A stretch of 49,539 bases of DNA. Source: Chitinophaga pinensis. GTDB lineage: Bacteria > Bacteroidota > Bacteroidia > NS11-12g > UBA955. This document shows positions 7,052-14,772 of the stretch, piece by piece (within the stretch, counting starts at the first letter, position 1; the number at the start of each line of letters is the position of its first letter). The stretch covers positions 1 to 49,539 of the forward strand of contig CAMBXL010000015.1 in assembly GCA_945871905.1 (NCBI GenBank), in the 5' to 3' direction. Under the pieces are notes generated by a model. It was not told the DNA's origin. It ran no database searches and saw nothing but the letters and a program-made list of their open reading frames with translations. The position numbers and the translations under genes were made by a program.

Positions 7052-9052
7052 TTGAACTTATTTAAATACATATCACTGATTGTTTTGTTTTTTTGCCAAG
7101 CTCACCTTAGAGCTCAGGTTGAAGACTCTACTATGTTTGATGGATATGTCGTTACAGCTGAAATTCAACCAACAAAATCTTCTGAATCGGTTCAGAATAT
7201 CAGATTAATTTCCCAAAAAACAATTGAAAAACAAGGGGCAGTAAATCTAAGCGACCTCCTTTCCAAAGAAATGAATATCAGAGTTGGAAATGATAATATT
7301 CTTGGATCTTCATTGAGTTTGCAAGGAATAAGTGGTCAAAATATTAAAATTTTGTTAGATGGGGTGCCTTTGATTGGGAGAGAAAATGGAAACATTGACC
7401 TTAGTCAAATCAACTTATCGAACATTGAAAAAATAGAAATCATTGAAGGGCCACTTTCAGTTATTTATGGAACAGATGCCTTAGGTGGAGTTATAAATTT
7501 AATTTCCAAAAAAATAACATTAAATAAGAATTCGCTTGTCAATGCACAATCCTATTATGAATCTATAGGGCATTACAATTTTGGAGGTGGTGCTATATTT
7601 AAGTTAAACAATGTAAATATTACGGCTAACTTAAACCGTAACTTTTTTGCAGGTTACAGTCCCGATAATACAAGAGTCATGTTATGGAAACCCAAGCAAC
7701 AAGTATTTGGCAGTTTTGGAATTCATTCCGATGTGAGTAAGAAAATTAGGGTGCGATTTAAAACAGATGTTTTTAGTGAAAAAATTGAGAACAGAGGAGC
7801 TCCCGTAATTAATCATCTTGAAGCTTATGCTTTTGACGAATACTATCTAACCAACAGAAGTATAACCTCTTTGGATATTTCATACAAACAAGATGTTAGA
7901 ACCAATTGGAATGTATTGTCCTCTTTTGGTTTTTATCAACGAGACAAAATTACTTACAGAAAAAATTTAGTTAATTTGTTTTCTGATGTAATTCCAACAC
8001 AAGAGGCCAATAGTTCAACTTCTTTTCTGAATTTTATGAGTCGTGGTACTTACAGTAAAATAACAAGTAAGGTTTTTAATTATCAGTTTGGGTATGACAT
8101 AAATGTTAATAGTGCTTTTGGTACCAGAATAGTAAGTGAAAAAGGAAAGATGAATGATTTTGCGGTTTTCTCTAGCTTCGAATATAAACCCAATAAATAC
8201 TTTACACTAAAGCCAGGAATTAGGGCAACATACAACAGTATTTATCCCGCACCATTAGTTCCATCAATTCAATTTCAATACAGTCGTTTTAAAAATTTGA
8301 CAATGAAATATTCCTACGGTAGAGGCTTTAGGGCCCCATCACTTAAAGAGTTATTCTTGGATTTTGTCGACTTTAATCACAATATTACAGGCAATGAAAA
8401 TTTGAAGTCTGAAATGTCTGACAATCAAAATTTAACATTTAAATACAAGTGGAAACACAAATCAAAAAAAGTCAGTTTTATAGATTTGGCTTTTTTTCAC
8501 AACAGTATTTACAACCAAATTGCTATTGTAGCTGTTAGCCCAATTGACCTAACATACACTTATCAAAATATTGATAATTTTTACTCAAAAGGCGCATCAT
8601 TGAATGTTTCATCAAAAATCAAAGATTTAAGATACACCTTAGGAGCTTCCTACATTGGCGTTTACAATAATGCTTTTGATGTATTAAATAATAATAAGTT
8701 TTTATATTCCCCTGAATTAAGAGCACAACTTAGTTACTCACTCAAAATAAAAGACCATGAGCCTGTTTCTTTGTCGCTGTTTTATAAATACAATGGTGTT
8801 ATGAATGGTTTTGCCTTTAATGAAACCAGAGATATAGTAGCAACCAAAATAGCCGCTTTTAATATTTTAGACGTGACCGCTAACAGAACTTTTTGGGACA
8901 AAAAACTAAGTTTGACATTTGGTGTAAAAAACCTACTCAATATCACCAATGTATTGGCAACAGGAAATACTTCTGTGCACAGTGGTGGGTCTAATTCAAT
9001 GCCAATTTCAGTAGGTCGTTCACTGTTTGTTCAATTATTACTAAAAATATAA
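7052..9052 (+). CDS. TonB-dependent outer-membrane receptor (HmuR-like role)
   Basis: This 666-residue outer-membrane receptor has a signal peptide ending LRAQ (about residue 22) and a TonB-box-like segment DGYVVTAEI near 29-37. The plug domain (about 50-160) contains LQGISGQNIKILLDGVPL and IEIIEGPLSVIYGTDALGGVINLI. A 22-strand-type barrel follows, with the receptor signature YSYGRGFRAPSLKELF near 424-439. It imports a ligand using TonB energy. The start is TTG at 7052, the only start that keeps the signal peptide. It lies between two HmuY-like genes and overlaps the next by one base (TAATG), so the three form an operon. Substrate is inferred as heme or a similar iron source. Confidence 0.9.
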   Translation: MNLFKYISLIVLFFCQAHLRAQVEDSTMFDGYVVTAEIQPTKSSESVQNIRLISQKTIEKQGAVNLSDLLSKEMNIRVGNDNILGSSLSLQGISGQNIKILLDGVPLIGRENGNIDLSQINLSNIEKIEIIEGPLSVIYGTDALGGVINLISKKITLNKNSLVNAQSYYESIGHYNFGGGAIFKLNNVNITANLNRNFFAGYSPDNTRVMLWKPKQQVFGSFGIHSDVSKKIRVRFKTDVFSEKIENRGAPVINHLEAYAFDEYYLTNRSITSLDISYKQDVRTNWNVLSSFGFYQRDKITYRKNLVNLFSDVIPTQEANSSTSFLNFMSRGTYSKITSKVFNYQFGYDINVNSAFGTRIVSEKGKMNDFAVFSSFEYKPNKYFTLKPGIRATYNSIYPAPLVPSIQFQYSRFKNLTMKYSYGRGFRAPSLKELFLDFVDFNHNITGNENLKSEMSDNQNLTFKYKWKHKSKKVSFIDLAFFHNSIYNQIAIVAVSPIDLTYTYQNIDNFYSKGASLNVSSKIKDLRYTLGASYIGVYNNAFDVLNNNKFLYSPELRAQLSYSLKIKDHEPVSLSLFYKYNGVMNGFAFNETRDIVATKIAAFNILDVTANRTFWDKKLSLTFGVKNLLNITNVLATGNTSVHSGGSNSMPISVGRSLFVQLLLKI

Positions 9053-10071
9053 TGAGAATTCTCCTAATTATAAGTATTGTTTTTCTAAGTTCATGTTTCA
9101 AAAAGGAAAAGCCTTATGAATTACCTATTGGTGAGTCCAATATTACATCGTTTCATTTAGGTGATAATTATGAAAATCAAATCTTTTTTGATTTGGGGAC
9201 TAATACTTTCCAAACCAAGGATTTATTCGATTGGGACTTAAGATTTGAAACCGGAGAAAATCAATTTGGTGTTTTTATTAATAATGGTAAAGATATTAGA
9301 GTTAGAAAAACCAATTTGTTCAATTTAGACGAGCCCTTGACTTTAGATACCAGTTATTTAAAATCTTTGCCAGTTTTGATAGATGAGCCCGAAGGAAAAG
9401 TAGACAAGTCTGCGATTGGAGATTGGCGAACATTTTTAGCTCCAGGGTCTTCTAAACCAGGTATTTATATTATTGAGTTGATTGATCAAGTGGGTTGGGA
9501 TAGGTTTGTAAGAATGCAGATATTGGATGTGAATGACACGCAGTATGTTTGCAAGTTTTCGCCAATGGTATTCAATAATAAATTGGTTACCGAATGGAAT
9601 GAATTAACCTATATTCCTAAACAAAGTAATCAAAATTTCACTTATTTCTCTTTCAAGTCGGGAGGCTATGTTTTGAATAATGCCGAGCCAGACAAGCGAA
9701 CTTGGGATTTAGAATTCACCAAATACAAACATATCTTTTACAATTATGGCCCCAATCCATTTCCGTATTTGGTTACCGGCGTTTTGAGTAATCCTAACAA
9801 TGTAACAGTTGCAATAGATTCTGTTAGTAATTTCAATGATATAAACAGTACTTCTATCAGTAAATACCAGTTTACAAGCAATCGTAATGGTGTTGGATTT
9901 GAATGGAAATCATTTGATTTTAATACAAGTTTTATATTTACAGTTAAGCCCAATTTAACTTACATTATTAAGGATACCGACGATAAATTATACAAACTAA
10001 GATTTATCGATTTTTACAACGAACAACGTGTAAAGGGTTACCCTAAGTTTGAATTTATTTTAATAAAATAG
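9052..10071 (+). CDS. HmuY-like surface lipoprotein
   Basis: This 339-residue lipoprotein has a signal peptide with lipobox L-S-S-C15. Like the first gene of the operon it contains two HmuY-like units. Unit one has NQIFFDLGTN with W61-D-L-R-F. Unit two has FTYFSFKSGG with W218-D-L-E-F. The end, FIFTVKPNLTYIIKD then YKLRFIDFYNEQ, follows the pattern of the HmuY C-terminus. It probably sits on the outer membrane next to the TonB receptor as a ligand capture or transfer protein. The start overlaps the receptor stop by one base. It differs from its sister in anchoring (lipid instead of T9SS sorting domain). Confidence 0.78.
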   Translation: MRILLIISIVFLSSCFKKEKPYELPIGESNITSFHLGDNYENQIFFDLGTNTFQTKDLFDWDLRFETGENQFGVFINNGKDIRVRKTNLFNLDEPLTLDTSYLKSLPVLIDEPEGKVDKSAIGDWRTFLAPGSSKPGIYIIELIDQVGWDRFVRMQILDVNDTQYVCKFSPMVFNNKLVTEWNELTYIPKQSNQNFTYFSFKSGGYVLNNAEPDKRTWDLEFTKYKHIFYNYGPNPFPYLVTGVLSNPNNVTVAIDSVSNFNDINSTSISKYQFTSNRNGVGFEWKSFDFNTSFIFTVKPNLTYIIKDTDDKLYKLRFIDFYNEQRVKGYPKFEFILIK

Positions 10072-10187
10072 AGTAATATAAAAGGGATTTAAGTTTTTTA
10101 TCATTCATTTAGTCGATTATATAGGACATTTGAAGAGAAAAAAATCTGTTAAAGTTGCTAAATTTAAGCATCTTTGCAAGTCAAATC

Positions 10188-11207
10188 ATGTCAGCAGGCA
10201 CAGCACAGTCCATTTTAAGTTATTTAGGGAGTTTTACAAATCCTAAAATCATCATTACTACGCATCATAAACCAGATGCAGATGCAATGGGTTCTTCGCT
10301 TGGGTTGTATCATTTTTTGAAATATTTAGGTTTTCAACCTACTGTAATTTCTCCAACTGATTTTGCACACAATTTACATTGGATGCCTCAAGCTGAATTG
10401 GTAATAAACTACGAAGAGCAAACAGAAAAATGCAAACAACTGGTTTCTGAAGCTGATTTGGTATTTTGTTTGGATTTTAATGATTTAAGCAGAATTAATG
10501 ATATGGGTATAGATGTAAAAGCCTCAAGAGCTAAAACCGTTTTAATCGACCATCATCAATATCCATCCAATTTTGAAGATTTTACCTATTGGGATGATAC
10601 TGCAAGTAGTACATGTGAATTGGTTTACAGGTTGATACAAGATTTAAATCAAACCCATTTGGTGGATGCCTCAATAGCTACTTGTTTATACACAGGTATT
10701 ATGGCTGACACGGGTTCATTTAAGTACAGTAATTGCTCTGGTTCTACTCACCGTACTATTGCTGATTTAATTGACAAAGGGGCGAATCATGTGGAAATAA
10801 ACGACCGTTTTTATGATAATTTTTCTGAACAAAGAGTCCGTTTTATAGGCTATGCAATTAGTGAAAAAATGGAGGTTTTGAGAGCGTTTAACACAGTTTT
10901 AATTGTAATAAATAAGGAAGAGTTAGAACGTTTTCAGCTTACAACCGGCGATACAGAAGGTTTGGTAAATTATGGTTTAAGTATCAAAGGGATTAAGTTT
11001 GCGGTTTTAATTATTGACAGAACAAAAATGGTTAAAATGAGCTTCAGAAGTAAAGGTAATTTTGGGGTCAATTTGTTTGCCAAAAAATACTTTAATGGAG
11101 GTGGTCATTTTTACGCAGCTGGAGGAAATAGCAATGATACATTGGAACACACTGTTGTTAAATTTAAACAAGAATTAGTAAAATATAAAGATGAACTCAA
11201 TGCCTAG
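10188..11207 (+). CDS. nrnA: DHH-family oligoribonuclease / pAp phosphatase (NrnA-like)
   Basis: This 339-residue cytoplasmic phosphoesterase degrades short oligoribonucleotides and, in many bacteria, 3'-phosphoadenosine 5'-phosphate. The DHH domain shows TTHHKPDADAMGSSLG near residues 24-39 and IDHH at 120-123. ADTGSF at about 173-178 and the DHHA1-domain motif GGGHFYAAGG near the end complete the family set. The frame is open from a TTG at 10155, but CATCTTTG (10169-10176) resembles a -7 promoter element, so the ATG at 10188 is the better start. It opens the seven-gene operon that runs to 17903 and overlaps the next gene by 17 bp. Confidence 0.9.
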   Translation: MSAGTAQSILSYLGSFTNPKIIITTHHKPDADAMGSSLGLYHFLKYLGFQPTVISPTDFAHNLHWMPQAELVINYEEQTEKCKQLVSEADLVFCLDFNDLSRINDMGIDVKASRAKTVLIDHHQYPSNFEDFTYWDDTASSTCELVYRLIQDLNQTHLVDASIATCLYTGIMADTGSFKYSNCSGSTHRTIADLIDKGANHVEINDRFYDNFSEQRVRFIGYAISEKMEVLRAFNTVLIVINKEELERFQLTTGDTEGLVNYGLSIKGIKFAVLIIDRTKMVKMSFRSKGNFGVNLFAKKYFNGGGHFYAAGGNSNDTLEHTVVKFKQELVKYKDELNA

Positions 11208-12063
11208 AATCATTTATTTTTCAATTTTATTTACAATCTTTTTGGTAGGTTGTGACCGATATTCAAAAACAGAAAGTGGCTTGAATTACAAAATTCTATC
11301 GAGAGGCGCTAACAGTCAATTGCCCTCAACAGGGGATTATGTGCAATGTCATATTTCAATTGCCAATCAGGACGATTCAGTCTTTTACTCAACTTTTGGA
11401 AAAACACCTGAAAGGATATTGATCTCTGAATTTACACACAAAGGAGGAGACATAATGGAAGCATTACAAATTTTGTCGGAAGGTGACAGTGCTAAAATTT
11501 TAATTAGTGCAGATTCTTTCTATTTTAAGACCAGAAGAGAAACAGCTTTGCCAACCTATATTAAAGAGGGAAGTATGCTTACATTTTTAATTAAAATGGA
11601 CAGAAAATTAAACCAATACCAATTAGATAGTTTAATTAATTCAGAGAAAATAGAACGTTGGAACAAAGAAATTAAAGACATAACAAGATATTGCAACAAA
11701 AATAGTTTGGAAGTTAAAATTGACACATCTACGGGTTTAAGATTTCAGTTTCATCAAAAAGCCGCCGATACAGCACAAAGAATTGTTGAGGGTAAAATCG
11801 TCACTTTCCATTTTATTGGGAAGTTAATGGATGGCACTGAATTTTTTAATTCTTACACTAGTGGTCAAAAACAAACGATTAGAGTTGTTAAAGGGAATTT
11901 AAATCCAATAGGATTATATGAGATTTTAGTCAAAATGAGAGAGGGCGAGAAAGCAACTTTCATTATGCCTTATGATTTAGCTTATGGTGCAAGAGGTGTT
12001 GAGGGTATTATTCCTCCATTTTCAACCTTAGTTTACGAGATTAATATTTTAAAAGTACAATAA
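11191..12063 (+). CDS. two-domain FKBP-type peptidyl-prolyl isomerase lipoprotein (GldI-like)
   Basis: This 290-residue lipoprotein has a lipobox ending at C21 (FLVGC) and two FKBP-like domains. The C-terminal domain (about 175-290) keeps the canonical pattern GKIVTFHFIGKLMDGTEF, GEKATFIMPYDLAYG and IPPFSTLVYEI, and should be an active prolyl isomerase in the periplasm. The N-terminal domain (about 30-140) follows the same layout but has lost most signature residues. The nrnA-FKBP pairing resembles flavobacterial gldI loci, where the FKBP lipoprotein supports gliding or T9SS function, but I cannot assign GldI with certainty. The start is ATG 11191 (or 11200), inside nrnA. rmlB follows after 1 bp. 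Confidence 0.82.
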   Translation: MNSMPRIIYFSILFTIFLVGCDRYSKTESGLNYKILSRGANSQLPSTGDYVQCHISIANQDDSVFYSTFGKTPERILISEFTHKGGDIMEALQILSEGDSAKILISADSFYFKTRRETALPTYIKEGSMLTFLIKMDRKLNQYQLDSLINSEKIERWNKEIKDITRYCNKNSLEVKIDTSTGLRFQFHQKAADTAQRIVEGKIVTFHFIGKLMDGTEFFNSYTSGQKQTIRVVKGNLNPIGLYEILVKMREGEKATFIMPYDLAYGARGVEGIIPPFSTLVYEINILKVQ

Positions 12064-12064
12064 A

Positions 12065-13123
12065 ATGAATAAAAAGACATTATTAATTACAGGAGGTGCA
12101 GGCTTTATTGGTTCTCACGTCGTACGTCGATTTGTAAATGAATATCCTGATTATCTAATTGTTAATTTAGATAAATTGACCTATGCAGGTAATTTGGAAA
12201 ATTTAAAAGATGAAGAAAATAGCCCAAACTACTTGTTTGTTAAAGGCGATATAACTGATGCTGCTTTTTTGGAAACTTTGTTCAATCAGTATCAATTTGA
12301 TGGTGTTATTCATTTGGCTGCGGAGTCTCATGTTGACCGTTCTATAAGCAATCCAATGGAATTTGTAATGACCAATGTGGTTGGTACTGTCAATTTATTG
12401 AACATGTGCAAAATGATTTGGAATGGACAGTATGAAAATAAACTTTTTTACCATGTAAGTACTGATGAGGTATATGGTGAACTTGGTGATGATGGTAAGT
12501 TTTTGGAAACGACTCCTTATGATCCCAATTCTCCTTATTCTGCATCCAAAGCATCGAGCGACCACTTTGTAAGAGCCTATCACCATACTTATGGACTTCC
12601 GGTAAAGATTTCCAACTGTAGTAACAATTACGGTTCACACCATTTCCCTGAAAAATTAATCCCTTTAATGATACACAATATTTTGAATATGAAACCATTG
12701 CCTGTTTATGGTAAAGGTGAAAATGTAAGAGATTGGTTGTTTGTAGTTGACCATGCCAGAGCTATTGATGTAATTTTTCATCAAGGTAAAATGGGGGATA
12801 CTTACAATATTGGGGGTAACAATGAATGGAAAAATATTGATTTAGTAAAACTATTATGTCAATTAATGGATTCTAAATTAGGAAGAGAAGAAGGAACATC
12901 TGAAAAATTAATTCATTATGTAACCGACCGTGCAGGACATGATTTTAGATATGCCATAGATGCTGGAAAATTAATGAATGAACTTGGCTGGCAACCCTCT
13001 GTAACATTTGAACAAGGGTTAGAAAAAACAGTAGAATGGTATTTGTCAAACCAAGAATGGTTGACCCATGTTACGAGTGGTGCTTATAAAAACTATTATC
13101 AACAAATGTATTCAAATAGATAA
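12065..13123 (+). CDS. rfbB: dTDP-glucose 4,6-dehydratase (RmlB)
   Basis: This 352-residue enzyme converts dTDP-glucose to dTDP-4-keto-6-deoxyglucose, the second step towards dTDP-rhamnose and other 6-deoxysugars. It has the NAD-binding GGAGFIGSH (9-17), the strand-end residues LDKLTYAG, the catalytic TDEVYGELGD block and YSASKASSDH with the Tyr and Lys of the SDR triad. The length is typical. It lies 3 bp before rmlA, the preceding enzyme of the pathway. RmlC and RmlD are not in the window, so the final sugar is open. Confidence 0.95.
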   Translation: MNKKTLLITGGAGFIGSHVVRRFVNEYPDYLIVNLDKLTYAGNLENLKDEENSPNYLFVKGDITDAAFLETLFNQYQFDGVIHLAAESHVDRSISNPMEFVMTNVVGTVNLLNMCKMIWNGQYENKLFYHVSTDEVYGELGDDGKFLETTPYDPNSPYSASKASSDHFVRAYHHTYGLPVKISNCSNNYGSHHFPEKLIPLMIHNILNMKPLPVYGKGENVRDWLFVVDHARAIDVIFHQGKMGDTYNIGGNNEWKNIDLVKLLCQLMDSKLGREEGTSEKLIHYVTDRAGHDFRYAIDAGKLMNELGWQPSVTFEQGLEKTVEWYLSNQEWLTHVTSGAYKNYYQQMYSNR

Positions 13124-13126
13124 GAT

Positions 13127-13990
13127 ATGAAAGGAATAATATTAGCAGGAGGAAGTGGAACAAGATTGCATCCACTTACATTGGCAATGAGTAAACAAAT
13201 GATGCCTGTTTATGATAAGCCAATGATTTATTATCCACTGTCCACTTTAATGATGGCTGGAATTAGAGAAATATTAATCATTTCGACGCCTCACGATTTG
13301 CCTAATTTTCAAAAACTATTGGGAGATGGAAGTCAGTTGGGATGTCGTTTTGAATACGCAGAACAAGCAGTACCTAATGGGTTAGCGCAAGCATTTGTAA
13401 TTGGTGAATCATTTATTGGCAACGATAAAGTAGCTTTAATTTTGGGAGATAATATCTTTTTTGGGGCATCTTTACAAAATGTGTTACAAGAAAACAATGA
13501 CCCTGAGGGAGGTGTAATTTTTGCATACCATGTGAGTGACCCTGAACGCTATGGAGTTGTGGAGTTTGATGAACATCTTAATGCAGTAAGTATTGAGGAA
13601 AAGCCATTGGTTCCTAAGTCTAATTTCGCTGTTCCGGGCTTGTATTTTTACGACAATCATGTGGTGGAAATAGCTAAAAATTTAAAGCCATCACCACGTG
13701 GAGAATATGAAATAACAGATGTTAACAAAGAATATTTAAACAGAGGTCAGTTAAAAGTTGGTTTACTTAAAAGAGGAACCGCTTGGTTGGATACAGGAAC
13801 TTTCAATAGTTTAATGCAAGCAGGTCAGTTTGTTCAAGTCATTGAAGAACGCCAAGGTTTGAAAATTGGTAGTATCGAAGAAGTGGCTTGGAGGATGAAA
13901 TACATCGATGACAGTCAACTTGAAAAAATTGCTACACCATTAGTAAAAAGTGGATATGGCAGTTATTTAATAAATCTTATAAAAAAATGA
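13127..13990 (+). CDS. rfbA: glucose-1-phosphate thymidylyltransferase (RmlA)
   Basis: This 287-residue cytoplasmic enzyme makes dTDP-glucose from dTTP and glucose 1-phosphate. The nucleotidyltransferase signature [13 protein letters not shown] is at the N-terminus, LGDNIFFG supplies the metal-binding aspartate near residue 110, and the SIEEKP and GTAWLDTGT blocks are intact. It overlaps the export lipoprotein gene by 4 bp (ATGA), so sugar supply and export are made from one message. Confidence 0.96.
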   Translation: MKGIILAGGSGTRLHPLTLAMSKQMMPVYDKPMIYYPLSTLMMAGIREILIISTPHDLPNFQKLLGDGSQLGCRFEYAEQAVPNGLAQAFVIGESFIGNDKVALILGDNIFFGASLQNVLQENNDPEGGVIFAYHVSDPERYGVVEFDEHLNAVSIEEKPLVPKSNFAVPGLYFYDNHVVEIAKNLKPSPRGEYEITDVNKEYLNRGQLKVGLLKRGTAWLDTGTFNSLMQAGQFVQVIEERQGLKIGSIEEVAWRMKYIDDSQLEKIATPLVKSGYGSYLINLIKK

Positions 13991-14769
13991 ATAGAGTAGG
14001 TCAAATTTTGTTTTTAGTAGTTGTATTGTTGTTTTTGAACTCATGTAAAAGGTATAAGTCCAATATCATATTAAAAACAGAAAAAGAAACTTTGAATTGG
14101 AAGCAAACTTATCAGAAAGTGATAGTTGATTATCCTATTTCAATTGGTGATAAAATTCAGTTTTCTGTATTTACCAATTCAGGAGAAAATATCATTGAAC
14201 CATCTGGAAAGCTAGTAAAAGTAGAAACGAGTACAACTTCTACTTCTACAGAATCTACAGGGGGGATTAGTTACGAGGTTTTAGAAAATGGAACCTGTCA
14301 TTTTCCACTCATTGGAAGAATCAATGTCGTTGGTTTGAAAATTTCACAAATTGACAGTATGTTGGCTCAGAAGTATGAAACCTATTACAATGAAGTTTAT
14401 ATTATATCGAAAGTTATCAATAGAAAAGTGGTAGTAATAAATGGCATTGCAGGTCAATTAATTCCGTTTAGACCCAATATGAATTTGTTCGAAGTAATTG
14501 CATTAGGAGGAGGATTAGCTAATACTGCTAAAGCATATAATATTAGAATAGTAAGAGGGGATTTAAATAATCCTGAGATAACTGTAGTGAATTTAGCAAC
14601 GGTTAAATCAATGAAAGAAACCATTGTAAATATAATGCCATATGATATAATATATATAGAGCCTGTAAGAAAGCCTGTTACAGAAAGTATAAGTGACAAT
14701 ATCGTATTTTTAAATATCTCTCAATTGTTATTTACTTTTTACATACTATTTAATAACACCAACAGATAA
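13987..14769 (+). CDS. Wza-type polysaccharide export outer-membrane lipoprotein
   Basis: This 260-residue lipoprotein has a lipobox L-N-S-C20. A Poly_export domain (about 45-130, [14 protein letters not shown] ... [11 protein letters not shown]) is followed by an SLBB-like domain (about 145-230) with VINGIAGQL and [13 protein letters not shown]. It ends in a hydrophobic helix, [14 protein letters not shown], which in Wza-like proteins crosses the outer membrane in an alpha-barrel. It should form the outer channel for the polysaccharide handled by the Wzc-like protein 3 bp downstream. It is shorter than Wza (about 380 residues), as is usual in Bacteroidota. Confidence 0.88.
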   Translation: MNRVGQILFLVVVLLFLNSCKRYKSNIILKTEKETLNWKQTYQKVIVDYPISIGDKIQFSVFTNSGENIIEPSGKLVKVETSTTSTSTESTGGISYEVLENGTCHFPLIGRINVVGLKISQIDSMLAQKYETYYNEVYIISKVINRKVVVINGIAGQLIPFRPNMNLFEVIALGGGLANTAKAYNIRIVRGDLNNPEITVVNLATVKSMKETIVNIMPYDIIYIEPVRKPVTESISDNIVFLNISQLLFTFYILFNNTNR

Positions 14770-14772
14770 AGA

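Noticed and set aside
12390-12698. Two overlapping antisense frames inside rmlB
   Set aside because: Shadows of a conserved enzyme gene with no independent support.
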